Assembly: GCF_030815865.1 (NCBI RefSeq)
Contig: NZ_JAUSXI010000001.1
Span: 2,294,001 to 2,358,000, forward strand
Origin: Arthrobacter globiformis
Lineage (GTDB): Bacteria > Actinomycetota > Actinomycetes > Actinomycetales > Micrococcaceae
Length of the DNA: 64,000 bases
Reading direction: 5' to 3'
In this document: in pieces, positions 37,028-46,435 of the stretch
How positions within the stretch are numbered: the first letter of the stretch is position 1
How the letters are laid out: each line of letters opens with the position of its first letter
Made by a program: the position numbers and the translations under genes
Notes under the pieces: model-generated
Database searches by the model: none
What the model was told of the DNA's origin: nothing
The model's input: the letters and a program-made list of their open reading frames with translations, nothing else

Positions 37028-38524
37028 TTAGCTCGCTGCAGATCTTTCCTCGCTGCTGGAACCTGCCGGGATCAGTGCGGCATACGTCGCCGGCCGCTTG
37101 GATCGCATAACCAGCGCGGTAGTCACGCCTCCCAGGAAGAGTGCAGCCATGAGCGCCAACAGTATTCCCGCCGCCAAGTCGCCGCCGACGAGAAGCCCGA
37201 AGTTCTGTAGGACCAGAAAGACAATCCCCCCGAGTCCGAGAAGGGCAAGCGCGGGGGCCAGCAACGTTCCCCAGACCTTCTTGTTGTGTGCATTCCTCCG
37301 GAAGAACACGATCACCGCGAGTGACGTGAGAGCCATCAGAACAACGATTCCCAATGTGGCCGAGCCTGAGAACCAGGTGTAGGCCTGCGTTACCGGGTCG
37401 AGCCCAATGATCGCCTCGACACCAAGCAGTGCTATCGCAACTACGGAGACGATCAAGGCCGCCCTGGACGGAGCGTGGTGACGTGGGTGGATTGCACCAA
37501 GTCCAGACGGAAGAACACCTTGCGTACCAAGGGTAAAGAGGTACCGGGTCAGTACGTTCTGGAAGGTGAGGATACAGGCGAAAAGGCTGGTGATGAGGAA
37601 AACCTGGAGCAGGGTGGCAAGGAGCGGGGACACGTACTGTCCAGCGAGCCCTACCACAATGCTGGTGGGATCATTCGTTGCGATTTCGACGATCTGGCTG
37701 CTTCCGACTCCCGCCTGCAGTGCCCAGGCAGTGAAAGTGTAGAAGATGCCTACGCCGATAACGGCGATATAGGTTGCCCGGGGGATAGTGCGGTCGGGGT
37801 CGCGTGCTTCGTTCCGGAAGACGGCGGTGGCCTCAAAGCCGATGAATGAGAAGAAGGCAAACATGACGCCCAGAGGCGGGACACCTTCACCCAAACGCGC
37901 GGGGGACAGCGAGTCACCACTCAAACCTTCCGCGCCGCCGTGGACAACCACCCCGATGTTTACTGCCAGCAGAACGACTGTTTCGATGACCAGGACCACG
38001 CCCAGCACCTTGGCGGAGAGCTCGACGTCCCGGTATGCAAGAGCACCGCAGGTTGCCATCAGCACCAGACTGCACAGCCACCAGGGAAGATCCGGACCGC
38101 CCAGATCGTGAATCGTGGTCTGGGCCGCTGATCCCAGGTATGAACACAACGCAAGAAACAGCAGCAAGTATGTTCCGAGCGCAAAAGTGGCAGCCCCCAT
38201 GCCAACACCCCGGCCCAGCCCCGTTTGGATGTAGGAATAGAACGCTCCAGCATTCTTTACAAAGGGCGTCATCCTCGTAAAGCCCACGGCAAACAGAAAC
38301 AGAATAGCGGTCGCGATAAGGAAGAACAGCGGACCGCCCGTACTTCCCGATGCAGAAACGACAACAGGCCAACCAGCCACGACAGCTGTCATGGGCGCAG
38401 CTCCCGCCACGACCATGAACACGATCGACCGGACTCCCAAGCCCCTGCTGAGCAAGCGGTCCGGGCTCAAGATTCCGTTGGGTCCCGCATCCACCGGCTC
38501 AAATTTAACATCTTTAGTTGCCAT
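37028..38524 (-). CDS. APC-superfamily amino acid/amine permease
   Basis: A 498-residue protein with about twelve transmembrane helices. The first helix has GVRSIVFMVVAGAAPMTAV and the next block GGPLFFLIATAILFLFAVGF, typical of amino acid/polyamine/organocation porters. The frame is open upstream to 38710, but the ATG at 38524 has AGGAGGG before it and starts a sensible cytoplasmic N-terminus. It probably imports the amine or amino acid that feeds the cluster and is transcribed from the divergent promoter shared with the 38937 ALDH. Confidence 0.9.
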   Translation of the reverse strand: MATKDVKFEPVDAGPNGILSPDRLLSRGLGVRSIVFMVVAGAAPMTAVVAGWPVVVSASGSTGGPLFFLIATAILFLFAVGFTRMTPFVKNAGAFYSYIQTGLGRGVGMGAATFALGTYLLLFLALCSYLGSAAQTTIHDLGGPDLPWWLCSLVLMATCGALAYRDVELSAKVLGVVLVIETVVLLAVNIGVVVHGGAEGLSGDSLSPARLGEGVPPLGVMFAFFSFIGFEATAVFRNEARDPDRTIPRATYIAVIGVGIFYTFTAWALQAGVGSSQIVEIATNDPTSIVVGLAGQYVSPLLATLLQVFLITSLFACILTFQNVLTRYLFTLGTQGVLPSGLGAIHPRHHAPSRAALIVSVVAIALLGVEAIIGLDPVTQAYTWFSGSATLGIVVLMALTSLAVIVFFRRNAHNKKVWGTLLAPALALLGLGGIVFLVLQNFGLLVGGDLAAGILLALMAALFLGGVTTALVMRSKRPATYAALIPAGSSSEERSAAS

Positions 38525-38936
38525 TCGTCCCTCCTGGACGTAGAAGCTGAGTGTCATCGCGATGCCTTCGACAAGGCGGAATTGAGCGGCATCGCGGAAC
38601 CCACAATCGGGCCGGCCCCCTTGCCGAACGTCACTGTGAGTTGGATTACAGCGTAGGAGTTGCCCCAGGGTTTGCGGTGTTGAGCCTGCACATACATCCG
38701 TCCTGCGCATGGTCTTGATGCACAGCTATCAGCTGGCAAAAGAATGGACGCGGTCCTATGAAACGAGGAGTTTCTGGAATGTGCACCGCGCACATACAGC
38801 TAGTTATCGTGGTGCTCCCAGCACTCGCTGGCCGCAGTTTCCTCAGGCATTGTCGGAACTAACGGAGCTTCCCAGACTCCATACGGGACTAGGAAATTTT
38901 CGACAAACCCCACTTCTCCTGAAGGAGCACCCGATT
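38525..38936. promoter_or_regulatory. divergent promoter region with two operator-like palindromes
   Basis: A 412-base intergenic region between the permease and ALDH genes. It holds a perfect ATGTGC-N5-GCACAT at 38779-38795, 142 bases before the ALDH start, and a degenerate copy sharing the half TGCACATAC at 38677-38695. The PucR-type regulator of the cluster is the natural candidate to bind here. Confidence 0.65.
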
Positions 38937-40304
38937 ATGAGCAGTGTTATTTCGGTCTACAACCCCGCTACAGAAGAACAGATAGGCGAGGTGCCCGCCT
39001 ACGACCTGCCGGACGTGAATGCAGCGGTCGAACGCGCAGGGGCCGCCCAGCGCGCCTGGGTCCGCAAGCCACTGGCTGAACGCCGTGATGCCCTCTGGGC
39101 TATTGCCGATGCTGTCATCGCTCACAGCGACGAACTGGCCTTGCTCGAATCCACCGACGTTGGTAAGCCATTGGCGGCGGCCCGACAGGAAGTTCTTGGT
39201 GTCGCCGAGTGCTTCAAGTACTACGCCGGAACGGTGGACAAGATCCTCGGAGACACCATTCCGGTCGACGGCGGCGTCAGCATGACTTTCCGGGAGCCGC
39301 TGGGTGTTGTGGCCGTAATTGCCCCGTGGAACTTCCCTCTGCCTATCGCATCCTGGAGTATCGCGCCGGCTCTGGCCAGCGGTAATTCGGTGATTGTGAA
39401 ACCGGCAGCCCTTACCCCCCTGTCAACTGTTCGATTTGGTGAAATCGTGAAGGAACTGGGCGTCGTCGGAGACGCGCTTCAGGTTCTCACTGGTTCGGGC
39501 GCCCGGATCGGCAATGCCCTCGCTGAACACCCGGATGTTAACAAGGTAAGTTTTACCGGTTCCACCGAGGTCGGCCGGTCCATCGTCCAGACGGCTTCAA
39601 CAACGATGAAAAGAGTCTCTCTTGAGCTCGGCGGGAAGTCCGCCAGTATCGTCTACAACGACGTTGACCTCGCCAAGTGTCTGCAGGCAGCCCCGATGTC
39701 GGTCTTCGACAACACAGGCCAGGACTGCTGTGCACGCAGCCGCTTTCTCGTGCAGCGGGGAATCTTCGACGAGTTCGTTGAGGGATTCATCGAGACTACG
39801 CGTGCACTGAAAATCGGTAACCCGCTGGACGACAAGACCAACCTGGGCCCTCTGGTATCGGCAGCCCACCGCGACACCGTTTCCAGCTTCCTCGAAAACG
39901 GTCTCAACGTCGTCACCGCCGGTGAAGTACCGGATGGCCCCGGCTTCTGGATGGCACCCAGAATCGTCATCGCCCCGGACCCCAAGAGCCGGGTGGCAAC
40001 CGATGAAATTTTCGGCCCCATCGCCTCGGTTATTCCCTTCGACACGGAAGAGGAAGCCATCGCGCTGGCCAACAGCTCCATCTACGGCCTGAGCGGCTCC
40101 ATCTGGACCAACGACGTCGGCCAGGCCCTGCGGACGGCGCGGGCACTTGAGTCCGGGACTCTCTCGGTCAACTCAAACTCATCCATTCGAATCCAGACAC
40201 CTTATGGCGGCTTCAAACAATCAGGCATCGGCCGCGGCCTAGGCCAAGCTGCCATCGAGGCATACACCGAACTCAAGACCGTTTTTGTGAGGACAGAACC
40301 GTGA
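38937..40304 (+). CDS. aldehyde dehydrogenase (second)
   Basis: A 455-residue NAD(P)-dependent enzyme. The catalytic cysteine is C264 in NTGQDCCARSR, the base is E230 in SLELGGKS, and the cofactor loop is FTGSTEVG. It resembles gamma-glutamyl-aminobutyraldehyde or succinate-semialdehyde dehydrogenases in overall pattern; exact substrate unknown. GAAGGAG precedes the ATG. The stop overlaps the diflavin reductase start by GTGA, so both are made together. Confidence 0.92.
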   Translation: MSSVISVYNPATEEQIGEVPAYDLPDVNAAVERAGAAQRAWVRKPLAERRDALWAIADAVIAHSDELALLESTDVGKPLAAARQEVLGVAECFKYYAGTVDKILGDTIPVDGGVSMTFREPLGVVAVIAPWNFPLPIASWSIAPALASGNSVIVKPAALTPLSTVRFGEIVKELGVVGDALQVLTGSGARIGNALAEHPDVNKVSFTGSTEVGRSIVQTASTTMKRVSLELGGKSASIVYNDVDLAKCLQAAPMSVFDNTGQDCCARSRFLVQRGIFDEFVEGFIETTRALKIGNPLDDKTNLGPLVSAAHRDTVSSFLENGLNVVTAGEVPDGPGFWMAPRIVIAPDPKSRVATDEIFGPIASVIPFDTEEEAIALANSSIYGLSGSIWTNDVGQALRTARALESGTLSVNSNSSIRIQTPYGGFKQSGIGRGLGQAAIEAYTELKTVFVRTEP

Positions 40305-42007
40305 CAACTGACACAGGGGAGCTGGTTCGGACCAACCAAGGCACCTCATCCGAAGTATCCAGTGAGACAGACACCGCCGTGCAGACCCTCAGCGTCCTCT
40401 ACGGCAGCCAGACCGGGAACGCTGAGTTCCTTGCGTCCAAAATCGCGGACAAGGCAAACGGCCAGGGTTACTCAGCCGAGCTTATGAGCCTGGACATGCT
40501 GACCCCGCAAGATGCGGCACGCAAGGACCGCCTGTTGATCGTTACCGCCACACACGACAACGGCCACATGCCCGACAACGCGCAACCGTTTTGGGACCAG
40601 CTTCAAAGCGCCGGCGCAGACCTCTTCAAGGACGTTCCCTTCGCAGTCCTTGCCATTGGCGACTCCATGTACGAAGACTTCTGCAAAGCCGGCAGCGACC
40701 TTGACGAGCGCCTTGGGGAACTCGGCGGCAAGCGAATCCTCGACCGCCTCGACTGCGATGTCGACTATGACCTGACGTCAGGTAAGTGGATCAAGGGCAT
40801 GCTCGAGACCTTCAAGACAGTTGTTCCCAAAAAGCGGGACAACAACCCTGAAGACGCCACTGTTCCAGGAGCAAACCCCGCAGAGCAGCCCAAAAGCACC
40901 CGCCGGGAACCTGACACTGCCACCGTCGTCGAGGCCCGCCTCCTAAGCGCTCCAGAGTCCGAAAAAGAGGTCTGGCACTATGAGCTTGAGGTCAGCGGCG
41001 ACAGCCGCAACTACCGGCCAGGTGACTCACTTGCCGTAATCCCCACCAACTCCATCGAACTCGTGGAAGACCTCCTCGGATTCCTTGGCCTCGCGGGCAG
41101 CGAGGTGTTCGGTGAGGACGGCAAGACTGCACGCGAGACGCTTCAAGACGACTATGAGCTTCGGCTGCCCCACCTGGGCATCGTGGCCTGGCTCGTCGAA
41201 GATCTCGCACCGGATCATCCCGTGCGGAACCTGGTCGAGTCCGGTGACCGGAACGCGCTGGAGAACTGGCTGTGGGGACGGGACATGCTGGACGTGCTGC
41301 AGGAAACCCGGATAACAGGTGTCGACCCCGGCGAGTTCCTCTCAATGCTGAGGCCTCTGCAGCACCGGTCGTACTCCATCGCCTCCAGTCCCCTCGCTGA
41401 CGGGGACCGCGTCCACTTGACGGTCTCCACTGTGCAATACGAGACCGCCGGCCGCCGGCACTCGGGTGCATGCAGCGGATTCCTCCAGTCCGCCGCGCGC
41501 AGCAAAAAAGCTATGAAAGTGTTCCCGCTGCCGGCGCACGAGTTCCACCTACCCAAGGACAGCTCAGCTGATGTGATCATGATCGGTCCAGGGGTCGGAG
41601 TTGCCCCGTTCCGTGGCTTCCTCCGCGACCGTGAAGTCTCACAAGCCCGGGGACGAAACTGGCTGTTCTTCGGGGACCGCCATGAAAACCCTTCCTGGCT
41701 CTATCAGGAGGAAATGGAAGAACTGCAAAGCAACGGCGTGCTGAACCGCCTCAGCCTGGCTTTCTCCCGGGATCAACAGGGCAAGGTCTACGTCCAGGAC
41801 CGGATCCGCGAAGAAGGAGAAGACATCTTTGCCTGGCTATCGGATGGAGCTTCCGTCTATGTGTGCGGCGGCAAACAGATAGCACCTGACATCGACGAAG
41901 CTCTGTTAGCGGTGCTCAGCAGCCACGGCGCAATGACCCCCGAAAAGGCGCACGACTACCTGCAGTCCCTGAAGAGCGAGGGCCGTTACGTCAAGGACGT
42001 CTACTAG
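40301..42007 (+). CDS. diflavin reductase (flavodoxin + FAD/NADPH domains, CPR/CysJ-like)
   Basis: A 568-residue electron-transfer flavoprotein. The FMN flavodoxin domain (about 28-170) begins VLYGSQTGNAEFLA; a linker of about 35 residues follows; the FAD domain has RSYSIASSP near 355; the C-terminal NADPH domain has GPGVGVAPFRGF and ends in a tyrosine (VKDVY), like other members of the class. There is no membrane anchor. It passes electrons from NADPH one at a time to haem or metal partners. No sulfite reductase is nearby. The P450 or another oxygenase of the cluster is the likely partner, notable because the cluster ferredoxin is broken. Confidence 0.92.
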   Translation: MTTDTGELVRTNQGTSSEVSSETDTAVQTLSVLYGSQTGNAEFLASKIADKANGQGYSAELMSLDMLTPQDAARKDRLLIVTATHDNGHMPDNAQPFWDQLQSAGADLFKDVPFAVLAIGDSMYEDFCKAGSDLDERLGELGGKRILDRLDCDVDYDLTSGKWIKGMLETFKTVVPKKRDNNPEDATVPGANPAEQPKSTRREPDTATVVEARLLSAPESEKEVWHYELEVSGDSRNYRPGDSLAVIPTNSIELVEDLLGFLGLAGSEVFGEDGKTARETLQDDYELRLPHLGIVAWLVEDLAPDHPVRNLVESGDRNALENWLWGRDMLDVLQETRITGVDPGEFLSMLRPLQHRSYSIASSPLADGDRVHLTVSTVQYETAGRRHSGACSGFLQSAARSKKAMKVFPLPAHEFHLPKDSSADVIMIGPGVGVAPFRGFLRDREVSQARGRNWLFFGDRHENPSWLYQEEMEELQSNGVLNRLSLAFSRDQQGKVYVQDRIREEGEDIFAWLSDGASVYVCGGKQIAPDIDEALLAVLSSHGAMTPEKAHDYLQSLKSEGRYVKDVY

Positions 42008-42138
42008 GCCCCGTCTGACCTGCGCACTACCAAGGGCTTTCGTGTTCTGGATACTCGGCAGGACTCGAAAAAAGTCTTGGCCTGCGTACGGCTCTGGATG
42101 TGACCTGACTTACCGCATGCATGTAGCCGGCAATCATG

Positions 42139-42155
42139 ATGTGCACCTTGCACAT
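42139..42155 (+). promoter_or_regulatory. palindromic operator ATGTGC-N5-GCACAT before GS-like operon
   Basis: The same 17-base palindrome as at 38779, differing only in the central bases, 66 bases before the GTG of the GS-like gene. Likely binding site for the PucR-type activator. Confidence 0.7.
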
Positions 42156-42220
42156 ACGCCAATAGGAACCCGCTCTTAGTGTTTTTAGTAACCAATATCA
42201 ATGAGGATAAGAGGTACACA

Positions 42221-43666
42221 GTGAATCCCATCACACAGGTCCCGGAGGACCTCCACGAACTCGAGGCAATCGACATGCAGGATCAATCCTCAACCGAGTC
42301 AGGGCACGACGAACTGCAAAAGTTCGTCTCCGACAACGACATCAAAACGTTCAAAGTGGGCGTGGTGGACCTGGACGGCGTTTGGCGCGGCAAGCGCATC
42401 CCCGCCCGGTACTTCCTGGAAAGCGTCGCTGAGCGCGGAACGAATATCTGCAACATCATCTTCGGCTGGGACATTCAGGACGAAATCATTTCTGATCTCA
42501 GCTACACGGGGTGGGACACGGGTTACCCTGACGTGACGCTCCTCCCCGATCTCAGTACCCTGAAGGTCGTTCCCGGGGAACCCGGCGTGGCTTCCGTCAT
42601 CTGCGACGCCTACGAGATGTCGGGCGAGCCTGCGGCAATCTGTCCCCGGAGCATTCTCAAGCGGGTCGTGCAGAAAGCCGAAGACCTTGGATACTCGCCA
42701 GTCTGCGCCTACGAGTTCGAGTTCTACCTGCTCAAAGGCACCCCGACGGACCTTGCCGCCAAGGACTGGCGCGACCTTACCCCCATCACGGCGGGCAGTC
42801 ACACCTACAGCCTCGTCAGGGACACAGGCACCGAGTTCCTCATCGGTGAGATCCGACGCCGCCTGTCTGAGCAGGGCATTTTCATCGAGGCCAGCAACAG
42901 TGAAAACGGTCCAGGCCAGTTCGAGATGAACATCCACTATTCGGATGCTCTCGCAGCCGCGGACAACGCCCTCCGGCTAAAAGCCACCGTCAAGGAGGTT
43001 GCAGCTGAGGCCGGCTACACGGCGTCATTCATGGCCAAGATCAACCCGGAGTGGGCCGGCTCCTCCGGGCACATGCACCAGAGCCTTTGGGATCCGGAAT
43101 CCGGCAAGTCCGCCTTCGCCAATGCCGAGGAGCCCGGCGAGCTGAGCGCCATCGGGTACAACTACCTGGCGGGCGTCGTCGAGACGGCACCGGAGCTCAC
43201 GGCCCTCTACCTGCCCACCATCAACTCTTACAAGCGGACCGAAGGCGGGCAGTGGGCCGGATCCAGCGCCACCTGGGGCCTGGACAACCGCACGGTCGCC
43301 ATCAGGTCCATCCCGTCAAAGAGCAGCGCCGCACGCATCGAAAACCGGGTACCGGGCGCTGACGCCAATCCCTACCTGGTCATCGCCGCTAACATCGCTG
43401 CCGGCCTTCATGGCGTGGAGCAGGAACTGACCGCCCCGAAGCGGGTGGTAGGCAACGCTTACGCCCTGGAGGAAGGACACCAGGTAAAGCAGCTGCCCGG
43501 AACACTCGACCAGGCAATCGAACAGTTCGAGAAAAGCGAGGTCGCCAAGGCGTACTTCGGCGAAACGTTCGTGACCCACTACGTCCAGACGAGGCGCTGG
43601 GAGCTCCGCAAGCTTCAGACCAGTGTCACCGACTTCGAGATCGCACGGTACCTGGAACGCATCTAG
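42221..43666 (+). CDS. glutamine-synthetase-like gamma-glutamylamide synthetase
   Basis: A 481-residue member of the GS I superfamily that would join the gamma-carboxyl of glutamate to an amine, using ATP. Metal and substrate motifs are intact: E165xE167 in YEFEFYL, ENGPGQFE at 228-235, GHMHQS at 283-288 and RIENRVPGADANPYL at 372-386. The last block is the form seen in PuuA/GlnA3/IpuC-like enzymes rather than true GS. The frame is open from 42179, but GTG at 42221 has a purine-rich GAGGATAAGAGG upstream. Next to SDR, PuuD-like hydrolase and P450, it should activate the cluster substrate, not make glutamine. Confidence 0.9.
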   Translation: MNPITQVPEDLHELEAIDMQDQSSTESGHDELQKFVSDNDIKTFKVGVVDLDGVWRGKRIPARYFLESVAERGTNICNIIFGWDIQDEIISDLSYTGWDTGYPDVTLLPDLSTLKVVPGEPGVASVICDAYEMSGEPAAICPRSILKRVVQKAEDLGYSPVCAYEFEFYLLKGTPTDLAAKDWRDLTPITAGSHTYSLVRDTGTEFLIGEIRRRLSEQGIFIEASNSENGPGQFEMNIHYSDALAAADNALRLKATVKEVAAEAGYTASFMAKINPEWAGSSGHMHQSLWDPESGKSAFANAEEPGELSAIGYNYLAGVVETAPELTALYLPTINSYKRTEGGQWAGSSATWGLDNRTVAIRSIPSKSSAARIENRVPGADANPYLVIAANIAAGLHGVEQELTAPKRVVGNAYALEEGHQVKQLPGTLDQAIEQFEKSEVAKAYFGETFVTHYVQTRRWELRKLQTSVTDFEIARYLERI

Positions 43667-43724
43667 TGCTAGTGCAGCGCTAAGAGCTCCATTTCCATTT
43701 TTCATACTCAGAAAGAAGCACCCT

Positions 43725-44498
43725 ATGACTACTCACCCTGGAAAGATCGCTGCAGTCACCGGAGCCGCGTCCGGAAACGGCCTTGCCATCGCAGAAAAGC
43801 TGCTCAAGGAGGGCGCCACCGTCGTAGCCCTCGACCGTGACGAGGCCGCGCTCGAGCGTCTGATCGGCCAGCACCCGGAAATGGTGCCTGTTGTTATGGA
43901 CGTCGCCGACGAAGCCTCGGTCCGCAGCGGCATGGCCGAGATCGACGCAAAATTCGGCCGGCTCGACACCCTCGTCAACAACGCAGGCATCGTCAAGGGC
44001 AGCAACTTCGACGACGTGAGCGTAGCGGAATGGGACCAGGTGTTCGCCGTGAACTCCACCGGACCGTTCCTGGTCAGCCAGGCCGCACGGCCGTTGCTGG
44101 AGAAGGGCGCCGCGGCCCGGGGCGACGATTCAACCAGCGCCATCGTCAACATCACCTCTGTCGAGGCCCACATCGTCATCGCCAGCAGCGGACACCCCCA
44201 GGTCCATTACAACGCTTCCAAGGGTGCTCTCCTTATGTTCACGAAGGCTTTGGCCATCGAAACCGCAGCTTCCAAGATCCGCGTCAACGCTGTCGCCCCC
44301 GGCTTCATCGAGACCCCGTTCACCAAGTCCGTGCTGGAAAACCAGGAGGCCGTGAAGTTCCTCCTCGACCGCACGCCGCTCGGACGAATCGGACGGCCCT
44401 CCGACGTTGCCAATGCAGTCGCGTTCCTGGCCAGCGACGAGGCCAGCTGGGTGACCGGTACCACCATCCACGTCGACGGCGGTTGGCTGGTTTACTGA
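43725..44498 (+). CDS. short-chain dehydrogenase/reductase
   Basis: A 257-residue classical SDR. The cofactor motif is TGAASGNGLAIA, followed by NNAG, the catalytic YNASK and the PGFIETPF segment; the serine is in NITSVEA. It should oxidise an alcohol carried on the gamma-glutamylated intermediate or its hydroxylated form. It lies 58 bases after the GS-like gene and one base before the PuuD-like gene. Confidence 0.9.
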   Translation: MTTHPGKIAAVTGAASGNGLAIAEKLLKEGATVVALDRDEAALERLIGQHPEMVPVVMDVADEASVRSGMAEIDAKFGRLDTLVNNAGIVKGSNFDDVSVAEWDQVFAVNSTGPFLVSQAARPLLEKGAAARGDDSTSAIVNITSVEAHIVIASSGHPQVHYNASKGALLMFTKALAIETAASKIRVNAVAPGFIETPFTKSVLENQEAVKFLLDRTPLGRIGRPSDVANAVAFLASDEASWVTGTTIHVDGGWLVY

Positions 44499-44499
44499 C

Positions 44500-45240
44500 A
44501 TGCGGTTGCCCCTTATTGCCATCTCCGCTGCCCGGCAGACCGTCGATACCGCCTTTGGCCCGATGCCTTCAACGGTCCAGAACATGGCCTACGCCAACGG
44601 CGTGCTTGCCGCAGGCGGCCGTCCCGCCATTCTTCCGTCCACGGCAACGATCCCGGATGCGGCGCTTGAAGGATTTGACGGGCTGATCCTCACCGGCGGC
44701 GGTGACATCAGCCCCCGGCTGTACGGCGAGGACCCGGTCGACACGGTCTATGACGTGTGCGACATCAGGGACGACTTCGAAATCGAGCTTTACAACGAGG
44801 CCATGCTCCGCGGCCTGCCCATCCTGGCCACTTGCCGGGGGATGCAGCTTGTCAACGTCATCCGCGGCGGAAACCTCGTCCAGGAAGTGAGCCCGGACAG
44901 GGGGCACTGGCAGGACCATCCCTCTCATGAACCATGGCACAAGGTACAGCTGGAGCCCGGTTCCGAACTTGCCCGGATCGCCAAAGACCTGACCATTCCC
45001 GTGAACAGCTACCACCACCAGGGTCTGGGAAAGCTCGGAACAGGCCTTCGTGTCGTGGGACGGGAAGGCGACGTTATCGAAGCAATTGAAGCCGACGATG
45101 CCAGCCTCATCGGAGTCCAATGGCATCCCGAGCACATGGTCGACTATCACGAAGCCCAGAAGGCCCTCTTCGTTGATCTCGTGGACAAGGCCGCAGCGTA
45201 CGCACAGTCACAGAAACCACTTCAGGAGCAATTCTCATGA
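44500..45240 (+). CDS. PuuD-like gamma-glutamyl hydrolase (class I, C26)
   Basis: A 246-residue glutamine-amidotransferase-fold hydrolase. The nucleophile is C112 in LATCRGMQLVNV and the partners are H209 and E211 in GVQWHPEH; ILTGGGDISP gives the oxyanion-side loop. The family splits gamma-glutamyl-GABA and related amides to glutamate and the free amino acid. It should close the gamma-glutamyl route opened by the GS-like ligase. Its stop overlaps the P450 start by ATGA. Confidence 0.9.
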   Translation: MRLPLIAISAARQTVDTAFGPMPSTVQNMAYANGVLAAGGRPAILPSTATIPDAALEGFDGLILTGGGDISPRLYGEDPVDTVYDVCDIRDDFEIELYNEAMLRGLPILATCRGMQLVNVIRGGNLVQEVSPDRGHWQDHPSHEPWHKVQLEPGSELARIAKDLTIPVNSYHHQGLGKLGTGLRVVGREGDVIEAIEADDASLIGVQWHPEHMVDYHEAQKALFVDLVDKAAAYAQSQKPLQEQFS

Positions 45241-46430
45241 GCACAGAAACTGAGCGGGGACTCAGCCACAACAAGTCAGACTTTGACTTCCACGGACGGT
45301 CGCTCGACAACATTTTCGACGAATACCAGGACATACTGGCCAACGGCCCTGTTGGGCACAGCAACAAGTATGGAGGCTTTTGGTACATCACCAAGAGCGA
45401 GGATATCTTCAACGCCGAGCAGGACCCCGACACGTTCGCTGTCGGACCCTCAATGCTCCTCCCGGCGTTCGGCACTGACGTCCCCCTCATTCCCATCGAC
45501 ATCGATCCCCCGACCCACGCTGACTTCCGCAAAATTCTGCTGCCGATGTTCACACCCATGAACATCTCAAAGCTGACACCCGGAATGCGTGAGACCGCTA
45601 AGCAGCTGTGCCAGGAAGTCCTCACAGCCGGCGACGTCGTTGATGTCTCGGCAAAGCTTGCCCGCCCGATGCCGACGATTATCTTCAGCGGCCTGGCCGG
45701 ATATCCGGAACAGGACTGGCCAATCTTCGACCGGTGGATCGACGAAATCATCTATGAGCGGACCGCGCATCCGGAAACCGCATACGCGGCCGGACGCGAA
45801 CTCAACGACTACTTCGACCGCCTTCTCGACGAACGGGAAAAGGCCGGACCGGAAGCAGACGCCAACAATGACCTGATCACCCAGCTCCTGAAAGCGGAAG
45901 TGAAAGGCCGGAAGCTCACGCGTGAAGAGCTGCTGTCGTACTGCTACCTGCTCTTCCTGGCCGGGCTGGATACGACCGCCTGGGCGATCCGTTCCGCCCT
46001 TTGGTACCTGGCCGGCAACCCCCAGGCCCAGCAGCAGTTGCGTGAAGACCCGGACCTGATCCCCACCGCTGCAGAAGAATTCCTGCGTACGCTTTCCCCG
46101 GTCCAGGCCATGGCCCGCACCGCGAAGAAGGACACAGTTGTCCGGGGCCAGGAGATCAAGGCCGGTGAACGCGTCGTGCTCGTCTTCGGAGCGGGCAATC
46201 GTGACCCGGAGGTCTACGAAGAACCCAATGAAATCAAGATTGACCGTGAAGACAACCGCCACCTGGCTTTTGGCGGAGGGATCCACCGGTGCCTTGGTTC
46301 GAACCTTGGCCGCGCCGAAATGGTTATCGCCATGGAGGAATTCCTGAACGCTGTCCCTCACTTCGAACGGGCGAATGATGACGAACCGTGGCACGGCGTC
46401 GGCCCGCTTACCCTCAAGATTGGAGCTTGA
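45237..46430 (+). CDS. cytochrome P450
   Basis: A 397-residue class I bacterial P450. The haem cysteine is C352 in FGGGIHRCLGS, the I-helix oxygen motif is AGLDTT (242-247), and the K-helix ExxR is E281-R284. AGGAG precedes the ATG, which overlaps the PuuD stop. In morpholine- and piperidine-degrading mycobacteria a P450 (CYP151) is followed by a 3Fe-4S ferredoxin and reductase and is linked to a GS-like gene, the same order as here, so N-alkyl or ring hydroxylation of an amine is a fair hypothesis. CYP family membership needs an identity calculation. Confidence 0.93.
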   Translation: MSTETERGLSHNKSDFDFHGRSLDNIFDEYQDILANGPVGHSNKYGGFWYITKSEDIFNAEQDPDTFAVGPSMLLPAFGTDVPLIPIDIDPPTHADFRKILLPMFTPMNISKLTPGMRETAKQLCQEVLTAGDVVDVSAKLARPMPTIIFSGLAGYPEQDWPIFDRWIDEIIYERTAHPETAYAAGRELNDYFDRLLDEREKAGPEADANNDLITQLLKAEVKGRKLTREELLSYCYLLFLAGLDTTAWAIRSALWYLAGNPQAQQQLREDPDLIPTAAEEFLRTLSPVQAMARTAKKDTVVRGQEIKAGERVVLVFGAGNRDPEVYEEPNEIKIDREDNRHLAFGGGIHRCLGSNLGRAEMVIAMEEFLNAVPHFERANDDEPWHGVGPLTLKIGA

Positions 46431-46435
46431 TCACC

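Noticed and set aside
38709..38936. Longer N-terminus of the second aldehyde dehydrogenase
   Set aside because: This part contains the regulatory palindrome and lacks ALDH sequence; the ATG at 38937 has a proper ribosome site.
40301..42007. Assimilatory sulfite reductase flavoprotein (CysJ)
   Set aside because: No CysI/CysH genes near; coupling to an ALDH inside an amine/P450 cluster argues against it.
42221..43666. True glutamine synthetase for ammonium assimilation
   Set aside because: The RIENRVPGADANPYL form and the neighbours fit gamma-glutamylamide synthetases; no ammonium genes adjoin.
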